Positions 42,880 through 54,421 of a stretch of DNA of 64,000 nt are shown in pieces. The notes under the pieces are model-generated. The model searched no databases. It saw only the letters and a list, made by a program, of their open reading frames with translations, and was not told where the DNA came from. The DNA comes from Doryteuthis pealeii (taxonomy: Eukaryota > Mollusca > Cephalopoda > Myopsida > Loliginidae), in assembly GCA_023376005.1 (NCBI GenBank), contig CM042157.1, forward strand, positions 66,480,594-66,544,593, read 5' to 3'. Each line of letters begins with the position of its first letter. The stretch's first letter is position 1. Position numbers and translations under genes: made by a program.

Positions 42880-43530
42880 CCTAAAAAAAGGCAAGAAGTA
42901 GGCAATATCCTGCAGAAACTATTACAGATTTGGACTACATAGATGATCTAGTACTTCTTGCAAATACACTTGCACAAACCAAAACACCACTGCATAGCCT
43001 AGAGAAGGCCACAAGAGACATTGGCCTCTACTTGAAATCTGATAAAATGAATTTCATGTTTTAAACAAGGAGACCTCTCCACACTGATAGTAATAATAGA
43101 AAGCGATGTCTATATATGCATAGGAAAGGCATGGGCTGCTATAGACAGATTATTAATCATATAGAAATATGATCTTTCTGATGATAAAGCGAGTATTCTT
43201 CCAAGTTGTAGCCGTGCTAGAATATAGATGCATTACTAGGACTCGAACAAAGACAAATAGTTAAATGAGAATTATACAAGGATACTGCATGCTGTTTTGA
43301 ATAAATCTTGGAAGTTTTGATTTAAATTTAATTTGTAGCCATTTGTAGTGCTATTGTACGGCTGCACCACTTGGACTTTAATGAAATACTTATATGTTGA
43401 CAGTATGGACAAACTATTTGGAAAAATAGATCCCAAGAGGATATTAAACTTTAAGTTCACAAACTTACAAAAATCACCCACTCACTCTCTTGATGTTAAA
43501 ATTCTCAACAGAAAACTTGATTACAGCAAA
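42880..43530 (+). pseudogene. LINE reverse transcriptase, decayed
   Basis: Near 42925 the frame reads ITDLDYIDDLVLLANT, the YADD-type catalytic box of reverse transcriptase with Ala changed to Ile. It is followed by HSLEKATRDIGLYLKSDKMN (thumb region). Near 43345 comes LLYGCTTWTLMKYL, the usual sequence after the RT domain. LNENYTRILHAVLNKSWK lies at about 43263..43318. Many stops and frameshifts. The clade looks like the widespread endonuclease-RT LINE also seen at 39898, 43631 and the C2H2-like ends. Confidence 0.75.
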
Positions 43531-43539
43531 TAAACCCCT

Positions 43540-43630
43540 ATACATTTTTGAATACCTAATTACCAATAGAAGTATTCGGCATAAAATAACCCAAGGGGTT
43601 GACATGCCGTAAAACCCAACCAAACCAAAC
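43540..43630 (+). repeat. A-repeat tail fragment
   Basis: GGCATAAAATAACCCAAGGG, GTTGACATGCCGTAAAACCC, then AACCAAACC. It splits the LINE remnant. Confidence 0.65.
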
Positions 43631-44000
43631 ACTTATAGAAAAAGCTAGATGGAAACTACACAAGGATGCTACATGAAGAAATCATGAAAACAGCAGCCCA
43701 CAAAAAAAACTGTACAGCCACTTGTTCATCTTACTTGAATTGTTTGGGTAATAGGAGACAAGACATGCTGGACATTGCTGGAAAAGCAAGGAGGAGCTCA
43801 TGAGTGACATTCTTATGTGGGCACCTACACATGGATACACCAGTGTCAGCTGACCAGCAAAGACCTACATCCATCAGCTCTGTGTGGATTCTGGATCCTA
43901 TACGGAAGACCTCCAGGAGCGATGACTAATAGGGATGGCTGGTGAGATAGTCCTGGTATCTGTGTTGTCAGCATGACCTGATGATATATTGGAAACTTTT
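43631..44000 (+). pseudogene. LINE 3' coding tail, decayed
   Basis: Frames give ARWKLHKDAT, KKLYSHLF, ETRHAGHCWKSKEELMSDIL, then W-APTHGYTSV and KTYIHQLCVDSG, the C-terminal tail of the same LINE family. Ends near GATGATATATTGG. Confidence 0.75.
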
Positions 44001-45422
44001 GAAGGAAAAAAAATTACCTTTTTAGAGATTTTTTTTTTCTTCTTCTCTGTATATGTTTGCACAAACATGGTCAATTTATTGGATATATTGTACTCTCATT
44101 CTATTGGTTATTCAGGAAGTTACTGGACTCGTTCTTTGTGTTGCTTCTGCTGGGAACAACTTCAATAATCAATAACCCATTTAATGATAATGAGTTATTC
44201 AAATCATAGACCTAGTACTTTATTCTACATACAGTCGATCATTACTATTGTAAATTTTGCTAAATTATCATTTAAACTTGCATGTGTTTGCATATACATT
44301 ATTTCATTTTGTCTCAAAAATATTTCTACTGTTCTTATAAAAAAATTAAATTTTCATTAAATAAATTTATTCAATGAATAAGTACCAATAGCATTAAGGA
44401 ACATTTGGGTGTTTTTTTTAATTTAATTTTTTATCTATTTATTTATTTTATTTAATTCAAACTTCTCTGATTCTATATAGTGAACCCCCCCCTTTTTTTA
44501 ACCAAAAACATTTTTTTGTTTTTCATTTCATAATTTTCTCCAATTAGTCTTTACAAATTTTATAATGATAAACTTCAATTTCATACAAGTGTGTGTTTTT
44601 TTTTTTTATGGTACCTAAAAAAATTAATAATATAATAATACTATATATATATTGTATTTTAAATATGATGATAATAATAATAAAGACTGGTCTAAAAGAA
44701 GGAAAACTTTGAATTCAAAACCTGTATCACATTCTGCTTATGCGGAGGGGTTGGTCAACACATACAGGAAGTCAAATATCTAAGAAATTTGTTTATATAC
44801 ATAGTTTTAGTTTTACTTTTGTATAATGTATAACCAGCTATTAGAAATAACTTTATTAAATTATTTGACCATTCATCAACAAAGCAAATAATCTTGATCA
44901 CAAAATCTGTCCTGTCAGTGAGGCTGTAGATTTAAACCTGAGAGCATACTAAAAAATGCATAATGAGCTCATATCTGCATTAAATTCTTTAATAGAAATA
45001 ATGCTGTGTTTTTGGCTTTGGATCATTTATTTTAACTTCATGCATGAGAAATATGGAGGCACATAGTGTAATGATTATCATTGTAGGAAATGAACTCTGC
45101 AAACCAAGTTCAAATCTTGGATGAAGTTGTTTAAATTTCACATAGTGGACCCGAGTTCAGTTGGACAACAGATATAAGGGATGAGTTACTAACCCTTATA
45201 TTCATACGCCATGTGTTCAACAAAAATTCATCAGACAACATTTATAAGTTGTCAGTTGATAATTTTTTTTCTTAGAAATTATTAAAGCCTAAATGAAATG
45301 AAGAGACTTAAATTTATTACAATTTTAACATTATTGATTTAAAAAAATTTTTTTTTTAATTATTGATGTTATAAATTATTGATAAAATTATCATCACAAG
45401 AATATTACAAGTTCTGACATTG

Positions 45423-45456
<34 letters not shown>

Positions 45457-45825
45457 TTAAAGTCATATTATGAAAAGCTATTGTGTTTCTTTGAAGATTG
45501 CTCATAGATAATTCTGACCAATATTTCAAGTTGCATGGTAATAAAAAAAAATTCTGAAAATTTCAGATAAAGGAAAAAAATGTCCAATAAAACAACATGG
45601 CCGAACAAGCAATCATGATATTGCACTTGCTCTGACCTTTTGTTTTATAAAATTTTGATACCATCTTTTTTTTTTTTTTTTTTTCTCTGCACATACTATT
45701 TCTTCAGTTATTCACTGGCTTTTTGATTCTGTGCAAACCATGAAAAAAAAAAAGAGTTCAATTTTCAATTATTTTAGATTGCATTTAAGAATGCAAATAG
45801 ATTAATCCTAAATGTTATTTTTTGT
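44001..45825. other. AT-rich intron, SINE-2 scraps only
   Basis: Apart from SINE-2 fragments (44685..44765, 45053..45160) and a 27-base A run (45427..45453), nothing recognisable. Confidence 0.5.
45053..45160 (+). repeat. SINE-2 head fragment
   Basis: GGCACATAGTGTAATGATTATC, then AAGTTCAAATCTTGGATG (B-box-like). Confidence 0.7.
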
Positions 45826-45826
45826 C

Positions 45827-46066
45827 CCTTTCTCAGTTGGTAGAGCGCCGCCTAGGAATCACAAGGTCACTGGTTTGATACTGGCCCTCGACAAGTCAGT
45901 GTATGAGTAGCAAAGAGATCTATGCAGAAAAGTGAGGTGCTGATGGTAGGTGTGGCGCTCACCTCAGATGCTTAAAACAATCTCCTTGGTCTAGTGCGAG
46001 TGAAAAGGGATAGACTCCCTCGCTATCTGGCTGATACTGACATTAGGCCACCCGCTGACTTTACTT
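45827..46066 (+). repeat. SINE-1 copy
   Basis: TCTCAGTTGGTAGAGCGCC, GGTTTGATACTGGCCC (B box), GCTGATGGTAGGTGTGGCGC, GATAGACTCCCTCGC. Confidence 0.85.
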
Positions 46067-47057
46067 TTTTATTTTATAGCAGAAAAATTTAAATATAGTT
46101 TCTTTATTATTAAGTTGTAAGTAGTCTATGGAGTGGCCTCTTGTCTGTATTAACCAAACAGCAAAAAAGTATATTCTTTTCTAAGAGACTGAAAAGAAAG
46201 AATTAATAGGGTTGATTTAGTGGAAAGATCAAACTTGGACTCTGATGTCAGTTAACTAGTGAAAGGGTAATTCCACGTTAAATCATCCAGAAAAAAGTAA
46301 AATTGTCACCCACCCCCTTCAATTTTTCTGAAATTCTTTCCAGGTGCGGATGAAGTTAGACAATCCCCAAAATTTGAGCTTTCAATTCCAAAAAAAAATT
46401 GGCAGAGTTATGTCAATTTTGAGCTCTCCAAATTTGTTGGGGTTTGCGAAAAATGGCGACTTTTTGTAATATATTTTTGTCTGTAAAATGAGTTATAAAG
46501 CTTCCCTACTCCTAAAAATTGGCTTATAAAAGCATTTTTGCTCAAGGAATTGAAAAATGCTATTAAAAAAGTCTTAAAGTCAACCAATTTTAAGTTATTA
46601 ATGATTTCTGATTTTTTTATTTGTTTTTTTTTTTTTTTATATATCATAGCAAGATCAATATCCTGATGTGGCATGCATCTATGACAAAAATTTTTTTTTC
46701 TATTATTTCATATATATTGGAAAATTATTTGTACCAAAAAGATAGTTTGCTTTTTGCTCAGAAATGGGTGGTCCACTTAATAAACTGACCCAGGAAGAAT
46801 TTTGGCAAATGACTGAAATGACTAATTGGTGAACGCCAGCCAGGCCAAAATCTTCGGATAGGTCTGACCCAGAAAATTCTCCAACATTATTGATCCAGAT
46901 TACCATTAATCCTATGTCTGTTTTCTTAGTTGATCAAAACTGAGGAATTTGGCTCAGCTGATCTATTTCAAGCTAAGAGGAAATCTTGGTCATTTAAAAG
47001 TGGGTAAATCTTTTTTTCTTTTTTTTTTTTGCTTTTTAAAGACCTCATCACAATTGA
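46067..47057. other. Unassigned, no gene seen
   Basis: Contains GGGTAATTCCACGTTAAATC (46266) and a GC-poor body with two minus ORFs of 67 and 88 codons (46408..46906) without domains. It may be an old DNA transposon, but no inverted end was found. Confidence 0.4.
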
Positions 47058-47529
47058 CAGCCAACCCTTTCAGCTGGGGCTTTAGAATACACCTACTGCA
47101 GAGGGGTAAAAGACCCCCCCAATGGGGCCATCTGTTGGCCATGGGTGGTGACCCGTGATGTTTAAGGATGGAACTCAGGTGGCTGAGCAGTCCATGACAT
47201 ACAACACCCCCCAGGTGGTCGGAGAGGACCCTCTGATCAATCAGCTGGTCTTGTCAAAACCTAGCACCTATATAATTGTCCCAACTCTATTGCCCTTATG
47301 GCAAGCCCCAACCCTTTTTATCATATATGCCCTAGAAGATGGTGGCTGATGGTTTTATTTTCCTGGGTATGACATTAAACTCTTGGTGAGGTTCTAGTTC
47401 TGGAGGTCTGGGAATGTGGAGCACTCCTTCATCACCATTTACTCCCAGGTCCACTCTGATCCCGAATGGTAGTACCTGTTAGGGTCCCATCTATGGGTTA
47501 AATAGAATAAAATGAGTTAAAAAAAAAAT

Positions 47530-47564
<35 letters not shown>

Positions 47565-47670
47565 TTGAATTTACAAAATTGAGTACAATTAAGAATGAAT
47601 AAAACAAAACATCTTCAGTATAAAATGACCGAATGGGTTCACATGCCGTAAAATCCAACCAACCTGCAAT
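47058..47670 (+). repeat. A-repeat, full length
   Basis: From GACAGCCAACCCTTTCAGC and CTGCAGAGGGGTAAAAG to AGTATAAAATGACC, ATGCCGTAAAATCCAACCAACC. An A run of about 30 bases lies at 47533..47562. Confidence 0.85.
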
Positions 47671-47786
47671 TAACAGCAAAAAAAGAACCCACACTCATAA
47701 AAAGAGTAGGCATGGAGGGGATCCGATCAGAAGTTACCTGACACACTAGGCTGTCTACCTATCCCATTAGTTTAGTTTAGTTTAGA

Positions 47787-48031
47787 GTAAATAAGTCATC
47801 GGGGTGGCCTTAAAGTCAGTATCAGCCAGACAGTCTATCCCCTTTTCACTAGCACTAGACCAAGGAGATTATTTTAGTGACTGAAGTGAAGCGCCACACC
47901 TACCATCAGCTCCTCACTTTACCGCACAGATCCCTGTGCTACTTATACGCTGAGTTGGCAAGGGCCGGTATCGAACCTGGAACCTTGTGGTTCCTAGTCG
48001 AATGCTTTACCGACTGAACTAAACCGGCCCT
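47787..48031 (-). repeat. SINE-1 copy
   Basis: GTCATCGGGGTGGCC, TATCCCCTTTTCACTAGCAC, TATCGAACCTGGAACCTTG, CTTTACCGACTGAACTAAACC. Confidence 0.87.
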
Positions 48032-48049
48032 CTTAGTTGAGAGTAGTGT

Positions 48050-48513
48050 TACATAATTCATGGGTAGCCTATGAATTATGCCTGTCGGTGTACTAAGATT
48101 TGAATTTGATAAATGGAAAGTTATCATTAACCGTTGTAGAAGTGATTGACAGGCAGTTCACCTTTTTGCTGACCTGTTTGCCGATTTCTGATTGACTAAA
48201 GAAAAAACATGTGAAAGAGAACTGGCTTAGTTAGTTAGATTTTGGGCATTAGTCAAAGAAACTAGACATGGTATGGTCTGTCCCAAGATGCCAGCTTCTC
48301 ACTGCGTAGTTATAAAACCCTATTGGGCTGATAAAGACGTCTTGTAAAACAATCAAGTCTTGCTTCATTATTACCAACCATGGAATGAGCACAGACAACC
48401 CAGCCCAGAAGAAGGAAAAATCATTGCAAAAGAAGATGGCCGCTGGCAAACCAGACCCACCATCATCTCTTCTTTCTTGCCATTTTTATATACTGATGTA
48501 AAAGAGTATATAA
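48050..48513 (+). mobile_element. LTR-D copy, uninterrupted
   Basis: Starts GTTACATAATTCATGGGTAGCC with TATGAATTATG completing the palindrome. It has CAAGTCTTGCTTCATTATTACC near 48354, CACAGACAACCCAGCCC, and ends AGAGTATATAACA. It lets the E-repeat insertion in 7749..8589 be placed exactly. Confidence 0.65.
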
Positions 48514-48554
48514 CAGTAGCTCTTTGCTCAACGACCATCTAGCACATTTCTAAA

Positions 48555-48850
48555 GTCCATCCCTTCTCATTGTGGCAGGGCTGTGTAAACTTGGTAGTGT
48601 CAGAGCCATGCCTTCAGGAACCTGGTAGGGCCACCCAATGTGGCCAGGTCTGGCAGCCAGCGGGTCTGGTGAAAATTCTAAGGGCATCTCCATTATAGTC
48701 AGTAATCAACAGCTTTTGGCATACTTGTTGCTGTGTCTGTGGAAAATCTGCGGCAAACAAGAGCATCTCCCTCCCCTGACTGGGATATGCATGTGGGGTT
48801 TGGGGACTGCTTGTGTCCTCAGCTTGGAGGTTAAAATCTGTTGATTTTGC
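48555..48850. repeat. GC-rich unassigned block
   Basis: GGCAGGGCTGTGTAAACTTGG, GGGCCACCCAATGTGGCCAGG (inverted pair GGCCAC / GTGGCC). Composition like the E-repeat but order not matching; possibly a relative. Confidence 0.35.
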
Positions 48851-48911
48851 TGTTATTAGATAACGTTTTTATAACACAAACAACATGAGATATATTTAAA
48901 AATGTCACTAT

Positions 48912-49088
48912 GTATTTACCAATGCACTCTGAACGAGCAGGATGTGACACAAGGTCAATTTTTAAGCAGTTTAACAGGTTTGAATTCAGTTTTCTTTCTC
49001 CTAGACCAGTTGCCTAACCAAGGTTAAAGAACCCAATCTGCTCTATTATTTACCCATAGCTTGGGGGAGAATAGTTAGAGGCATAACT
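48912..49088 (-). repeat. SINE-2 body fragment
   Basis: GAGCAGGATGTGACACAAGG, GGTTTGAATTCAG, CTCTATTATTTACCCATAGC. Confidence 0.75.
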
Positions 49089-49094
49089 TTTTTT

Positions 49095-49392
49095 TTTTTT
49101 TTATTTAAAAATTTCAGCATAGATGATATTTTGTCCTTCCTAAAAGAAATAAAATGAAAAAAAAAATCAAAAAAATATAACAATAAACTTTAACTTTATC
49201 CTATAAACTTATCCCTCAAAGTGATTCCCTATCCATTTAGCAATAAACAACTGCTAACAACTTACTACCAAAATCAAGAAAAATCCTTGGAAAAAAAAAA
49301 TAACAATAAATCTTATCCCCTCACAATTTACTTCTTGGCATAAAATAACCCTAGATATTTTGACATACCGTTAAATCCAATCAATCAATCAA
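49095..49392 (+). repeat. LINE-O 3' untranslated end
   Basis: TTTCAGCATAGATGATATTTTG, ACTTTAACTTTATCCTATAAAC, AGTGATTCCCTATCCATTTAGC, then TAAAATAACCCTAG and (AATC)n. It is the reverse-strand equivalent of 61205..61470. Confidence 0.75.
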
Positions 49393-49424
49393 TCATCTGG
49401 GTAGTCCCTTAAAATCGATAATCA

Positions 49425-49725
49425 CAACATGAGTGGAGGGGTCACCAACTTGGAGCATCCCAGCCAGCAACCAAAATTAAGCTGCTCTTACTTGCTGTTG
49501 TAGCTCATCTGCTGCGTAGTGCTCCAGGTTGAGATTAACAGGCCTTAGAGCGGGAACGTCTTCATTGCCATGAACCACCAAATGCAAATGGGAATTTCCT
49601 TTGCAATGTGTGTGACAGCATCTGCAAGTCATCCAGAATTGGACTAACTAGCCACTAGAGGGTCCACAACTGTTAAGACCTGGAGTGACGTCATCGTCGT
49701 CTGCGACGGACTTCTAAAAAGAAAA
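49425..49725 (+). pseudogene. LINE C-terminal C2H2-like end
   Basis: GNFLCNVCDSICKS then RIGLTSH and RVHNC (across a frameshift) is homologous to 38278..38340 on the other strand; here the CxxC pair is intact. GACGTCATCGTCGTCTGCG follows in both. Confidence 0.55.
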
Positions 49726-49794
49726 GGAAAAAGTTCTGCAGGATAATTAGAAATCAATTAGTTAATAAATTTATTCAATTGCTGGCAATGTGAA

Positions 49795-50046
49795 GTAAAT
49801 TTGGCAGCGTAGCCTATTGTCGGTATCAGCTGTACAGCGAGGGGAGTCTATCCTCTCTTTGCTGGGTGATAATATTTTGCTGCGGTGGAGCGTCACACCT
49901 ACTATTAGCTGTCTCACTTTACTGTAGAGAGATAGATCAGATTATCCAAGCTGTGCTATTCATGCGCTGTGTTGGTGGGGACCAGAATTGAACCCAGAAC
50001 CTTGTGATTCAAAGGCAGGTGCTCAACCAACTGAGCTAAATTGGAT
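49795..50046 (-). repeat. SINE-1 copy, diverged
   Basis: TATTGTCGGTATCAGC, GGTGGAGCGTCACACCTAC, GGTGCTCAACCAACTGAGC. Confidence 0.8.
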
Positions 50047-50242
50047 CCTCAGCATCAACATGTCCTGCTGACAGCACAGATACCCCCTGACGCTCTTTCA
50101 CCAACCACCCTTATCAGTCATTGCTGTCACCCTCTGAAGGGCACAACTCTTAAAGAATTAAATGTCCAGAAATCTTTATAGGGCTTCAAAATTTGAAACG
50201 GAATAATCAATCTGAAAAGAAAAAACAACATGATCTAATTGT

Positions 50243-50477
50243 GGACTATATGACCTTTAGGCACCCCTTTTGCGATCTCGTTTCATAAGGACATTTTTTT
50301 ATTTACACTGTCAAAATACGGTTGTTTGTTAGGGATTAGGGTTAGGGTTAAAGGTTATATAATTAAAAAAAAAAAAAACTATCAAAATCGTCTGTTAACA
50401 AACAACCAGATTGACAGTGTAAGAAATGTCCTTATGAATCGAGATCACAAAAGGGGTGCCTAAAGGTTATATGGTCC
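50243..50477. mobile_element. Tel2 fold-back element, intact copy
   Basis: GGACTATATGACCTTTAGGC...ACTGTCAAAATACGG on the left and GATTGACAGTGT...GCCTAAAGGTTATATGGTCC on the right. The core has GTTAGGGATTAGGGTTAGGG (50328..50347), i.e. the telomeric G strand. Confidence 0.8.
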
Positions 50478-50759
50478 TTAATTGCTATATATTAATGAAC
50501 ATGCATCAAAGAATTGAGAGAAATGTAACTGCATATAAAAAAAATTGATAAATAGTTTAAAATAGGGAGTTACTTTTCTATCAACAACTTATGTTTACAA
50601 ACATACCTGATTTTTTTTTTTCTCAAACATTTTTATTAGATCTGAGTGAGAATGTTCATTATGTATGTGAATTTTGTAAGGAAGAGGGCTGTAGGGGTCC
50701 AATATATATTTGCCTCCCCTTGAATCAAGTGAAATTGTTTCCAAATTCAACTCCTTTGC

Positions 50760-50960
50760 ACAGGTAGGATCCAACACAAGGTCAACATTTTAAAGCAGAG
50801 TTTAACAGGTTTGAATTCAGAGTTTTCCTTCTAGAGGGGTTGCCTAACCAAGGTTAAAGAGCCCAGTCTGCTATATGAACTGTAGCTTCGTCCAGGATCT
50901 GAATTCAGGCCGATGAGTCTATTTCCTACGAATATAACTATTAGACTACGCACCTAAGAC
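50760..50960 (-). repeat. SINE-2 copy
   Basis: GGATCCAACACAAGGTC, TTCAGAGTTTTCCTTC, reversed head GGATCTGAATTCAGGCCG, CTATTAGACTACGCACC. Body partly deleted. Confidence 0.7.
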
Positions 50961-50974
50961 TCTATGTATTTATG

Positions 50975-51200
50975 TATTTACCAACCCCTTTGTACAAGCA
51001 GGATGTGACACAAGGTCATTTTTTTTAAAGCAGTTTAACAGGTTCGAATTCAGTTTTCCTTCTCCTAGACTGCTTACCATACCAAGTTTAAAGAGCCCAA
51101 TCTGCGCTACTATTTACCCATAGCTGGAGGGAGAATAGATTTATATCTTTCCCAAGGGTATTAGTGCTAAGTAAAATGCTAACATTGTCCAGCATCTGAG
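50975..51200 (-). repeat. SINE-2 copy, next to the previous one
   Basis: ACCAACCCCTTTGTACAAGC, GGATGTGACACAAGGTC, TTTACCCATAGCTGGAGGG, GGGTATTAGTGCTAAG. Confidence 0.72.
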
Positions 51201-51362
51201 TACATAAGCAATTTTATCATAAAAGCTATCAATTTTATTATAAAATATATATTGATGAATATATATAATATATAAAAGCTATCAATGAAATCATTGCTTA
51301 TTCATAAAGATGACAAAAAAAAAACAGATGAAAAATGCAGAATTTTTATTAATCTATATATA

Positions 51363-51643
51363 AATCTTATCATAATGGAGATTGTGTTTTTCTGTCTGTA
51401 ACAGAAACTATATCACTACTCAAGTCACAATTCCCTTAATTATTTACGTCACATTCTCCATCATTTTATTTTTATTTAAATCTCAATTATTAATAATATT
51501 GTTTTACATAATACTGTTGGCTTTTTCTGCATATTAATAACTTGGAATTGTATTTATATATACAACAAAATAGTGGTTTACAGTGTGAACGAAAAGGCTA
51601 ATTTGCATATTGATATTAAAAATCTGATTTTGATAAAGATATG

Positions 51644-51645
<2 letters not shown>
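51363..51645 (-). repeat. G-repeat, truncated at a T run
   Basis: Reversed end (TCTTATCATAATGGAGATT), CAATTCCCTTAATTATTTACG, GGCTAATTTGCATATTGAT, then T33 at 51645..51676. Confidence 0.75.
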
Positions 51646-51676
<31 letters not shown>

Positions 51677-51699
51677 CAAAATCACTGGATTAAATTCAA

Positions 51700-52323
51700 A
51701 ATCTTATAATGTAGATTGTGTGTTTTTCTGTCTGTAACAGAAACTATATCACTACTCAAGTCACAATTCCCTTAGTTATTTACGTCACATTCTCCAGGAT
51801 TTAATTTTTATTCAAATCTCAATTAGTAATAAAATTGTTTTACATTATATACTAATAACATGCAATTGTATTTATATATATATATTACACAACAAAATAG
51901 TGGTTTACAGTGAACGGGAAGGCTAATTTGCATATTAATATTAAAAATTTGATTTTAATAAATATGTGCTTAGTATTATTGATTTCTAATTGTTTGGTTT
52001 TATCTTAATGAATATAAGCAAAAATCTTAAAAGAAATCCATTAACAAGAAGAAATAACTAATTTTATTCTTTACTTCCTATTTTAACTAAATAGTTAAAT
52101 TAGGAAAATTTAGCAATGAAAGACGAGTGATAGAAGAGTAAGTTTCAGTTGTTCTATTTTTCGATTATACCCACCTCTATTTGAAATCTTTTTATCTGCA
52201 TTCTTATTTAGTTTCATTAGCCTTTCTAATTTAAGATAATATTTTATTACATTAGAACTTAAATTAGAAGGGTGCATATATTTGCTAGTATAGATAAGAA
52301 GGGTGCATATATTTGCTAGTATA
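51700..52323 (-). repeat. G-repeat copy with a duplicated leader
   Basis: Same body as the previous copy, continuing to GGGTGCATATATTTGCTAG at about 52272..52290, which is repeated once more at about 52303..52321. Confidence 0.8.
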
Positions 52324-52710
52324 GATAAGATTTATTTTTAACTTTTTAAATCCTGAGCAATGCCAGGTAGTTCTGTTAGTAATCTATATAAAATACAAAT
52401 TATAACTCAATATTTTCTATTATATAGAGTGGTTATTAATCTTTAATTTCATTTATACAGACATTTAGTTAAATAGACTTTATTTCTGCAATATTTTTTT
52501 CTTCTAAAATGTTGCATCAACTTACCAACTAGTATTGCCAGTTGGTAGGTATTTCTATGTATATAAATAGCATAATTATATATCCCTTGTAACTGTTCCA
52601 ATATATTTAATATTTAAATAGGACAGTGTTCTGGTTCTTTTTACTCCTTGTATTGATTGTACTTCTTTCTCTGGAAATATATTTTCTTGGCAAATACCCA
52701 TTTTTAAATA
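52324..52710. other. No recognisable feature
   Basis: AT-rich unique sequence between a G-repeat and Mar-N. Confidence 0.5.
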
Positions 52711-52873
52711 TACAGTGGTACTTTGACTTACGAGCATTCACAGTACCAAGCTGTCACTCGGTCGATGTGTTGTTAGCCAAAATTTGAGGTGTGAGCAGGC
52801 GTTCAGATACAATTATGTTAACAAGTTCACTAGAAATATTCAAGTTTCCCCAATTTATTACACCGAAGAGAAA

Positions 52874-54421
52874 TCCGGTTTAGCTCCGTCGGTAGAGTGT
52901 CTGACTAGGAACCACAAGGCGTATGGAGCACAGGGATCCGTGTGGTAAAGTAAGGAGCTGATGGTAGGCTCAGTCAGTAGAGTGTCTGACTAGGAACCAC
53001 AAGGTTCCTGGTTTGATGCCAGCCCTCGGCGTATGAGTAGCACAGGGATCCGTGTGGTAAAGTAAGGAGCTGATGGTAGGCTCAGTCAGTAGAGTGTCTG
53101 ACTAGGAACCACAAGGTTCCTGGTTTGATGCCAGCCCTCGGCGTATGAGTAGCACAGGGATCCGTGTGGTAAAGTAAGGAGCTGATGGTAGGCTCAGTCA
53201 GTAGAGTGTCTGACTAGGAACCACAAGGTTCCTGGTTTGATGCCAGCCCTCGGCGTATGAGTAGCACAGGGATCCGTGTGGTAAAGTAAGGAGCTGATGG
53301 TAGGCTCAGTCAGTAGAGTGTCTGACTAGGAACCACAAGGTTCCTGGTTTGATGCCAGCCCTCGGCGTATGAGTAGCACAGGGATCCGTGTGGTAAAGTA
53401 AGGAGCTGATGGTAGGCTCAGTCAGTAGAGTGTCTGACTAGGAACCACAAGGTTCCTGGTTTGATGCCAGCCCTCGGCGTATGAGTAGCACAGGGATCCG
53501 TGTGGTAAAGTAAGGAGCTGATGGTAGGCTCAGTCAGTAGAGTGTCTGACTAGGAACCACAAGGTTCCTGGTTTGATGCCAGCCCTCGGCGTATGAGTAG
53601 CACAGGGATCCGTGTGGTAAAGTAAGGAGCTGATGGTAGGCTCAGTCAGTAGAGTGTCTGACTAGGAACCACAAGGTTCCTGGTTTGATGCCAGCCCTCG
53701 GCGTATGAGTAGCACAGGGATCCGTGTGGTAAAGTAAGGAGCTGATGGTAGGCTCAGTCAGTAGAGTGTCTGACTAGGAACCACAAGGTTCCTGGTTTGA
53801 TGCCAGCCCTCGGCGTATGAGTAGCACAGGGATCCGTGTGGTAAAGTAAGGAGCTGATGGTAGGCTCAGTCAGTAGAGTGTCTGACTAGGAACCACAAGG
53901 TTCCTGGTTTGATGCCAGCCCTCGGCGTATGAGTAGCACAGGGATCCGTGTGGTAAAGTAAGGAGCTGATGGTAGGCTCAGTCAGTAGAGTGTCTGACTA
54001 GGAACCACAAGGTTCCTGGTTTGATGCCAGCCCTCGGCGTATGAGTAGCACAGGGATCCGTGTGGTAAAGTAAGGAGCTGATGGTAGGCTCAGTCAGTAG
54101 AGTGTCTGACTAGGAACCACAAGGTTCCTGGTTTGATGCCAGCCCTCGGCGTATGAGTAGCACAGGGATCCATGTGGTAAAGTAAGGAGCTGATGGTAGG
54201 CTCAGTCAGTAGAGGGTCTGACAAGGAACCACAAGGTTCCTGGTTTGATGCCAGCCCTCGGCGTATGAGTAGCACAGGGATCCGTGTGGTAAAGTAAGGA
54301 GCTGATGGTAGGTGTGGCGCTCCACCTCAGATGCAAAAACAATCTCCTTGGTCTAGTGCTAGTGAAAAGGGGATTGACTCCCTTGCTCTCTGGCTGATAA
54401 TGACTTCAAGCCACCTCGACA
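52874..54421 (+). repeat. SINE-1 locus with internally amplified head
   Basis: A normal start (GGTTTAGCTCCGTCGGTAGAG) with its B box deleted leads into the array. After the last unit the ordinary SINE-1 3' part resumes (TAGGTGTGGCGCTCCACCTC, AGTGAAAAGGGGATTGACTCC, end CACCTCGAC). So one SINE copy contains the whole array. Confidence 0.9.
52966..54309 (+). repeat. Twelve-unit, 112-bp tandem array derived from SINE-1
   Basis: CAGTCAGTAG starts at 52971 and every 112 bases to 54203, twelve starts with no length change. Each unit holds GGCTCAGTCAGTAGAG (pol III A-box-like), GGTTCCTGGTTTGATGCC (B-box-like), GGCGTATGAGTAGCACAGGG and GGAGCTGATGGT. Units look identical except ATCCATGTGG in the eleventh and two substitutions at the start of the last, so the array is very young or homogenised. 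Confidence 0.95.

Noticed and set aside
52966..54309. CRISPR array or multicopy tRNA cluster
   Set aside because: The whole 112-bp unit is repeated with no spacers; heads are SINE-type and lack a clean acceptor stem.
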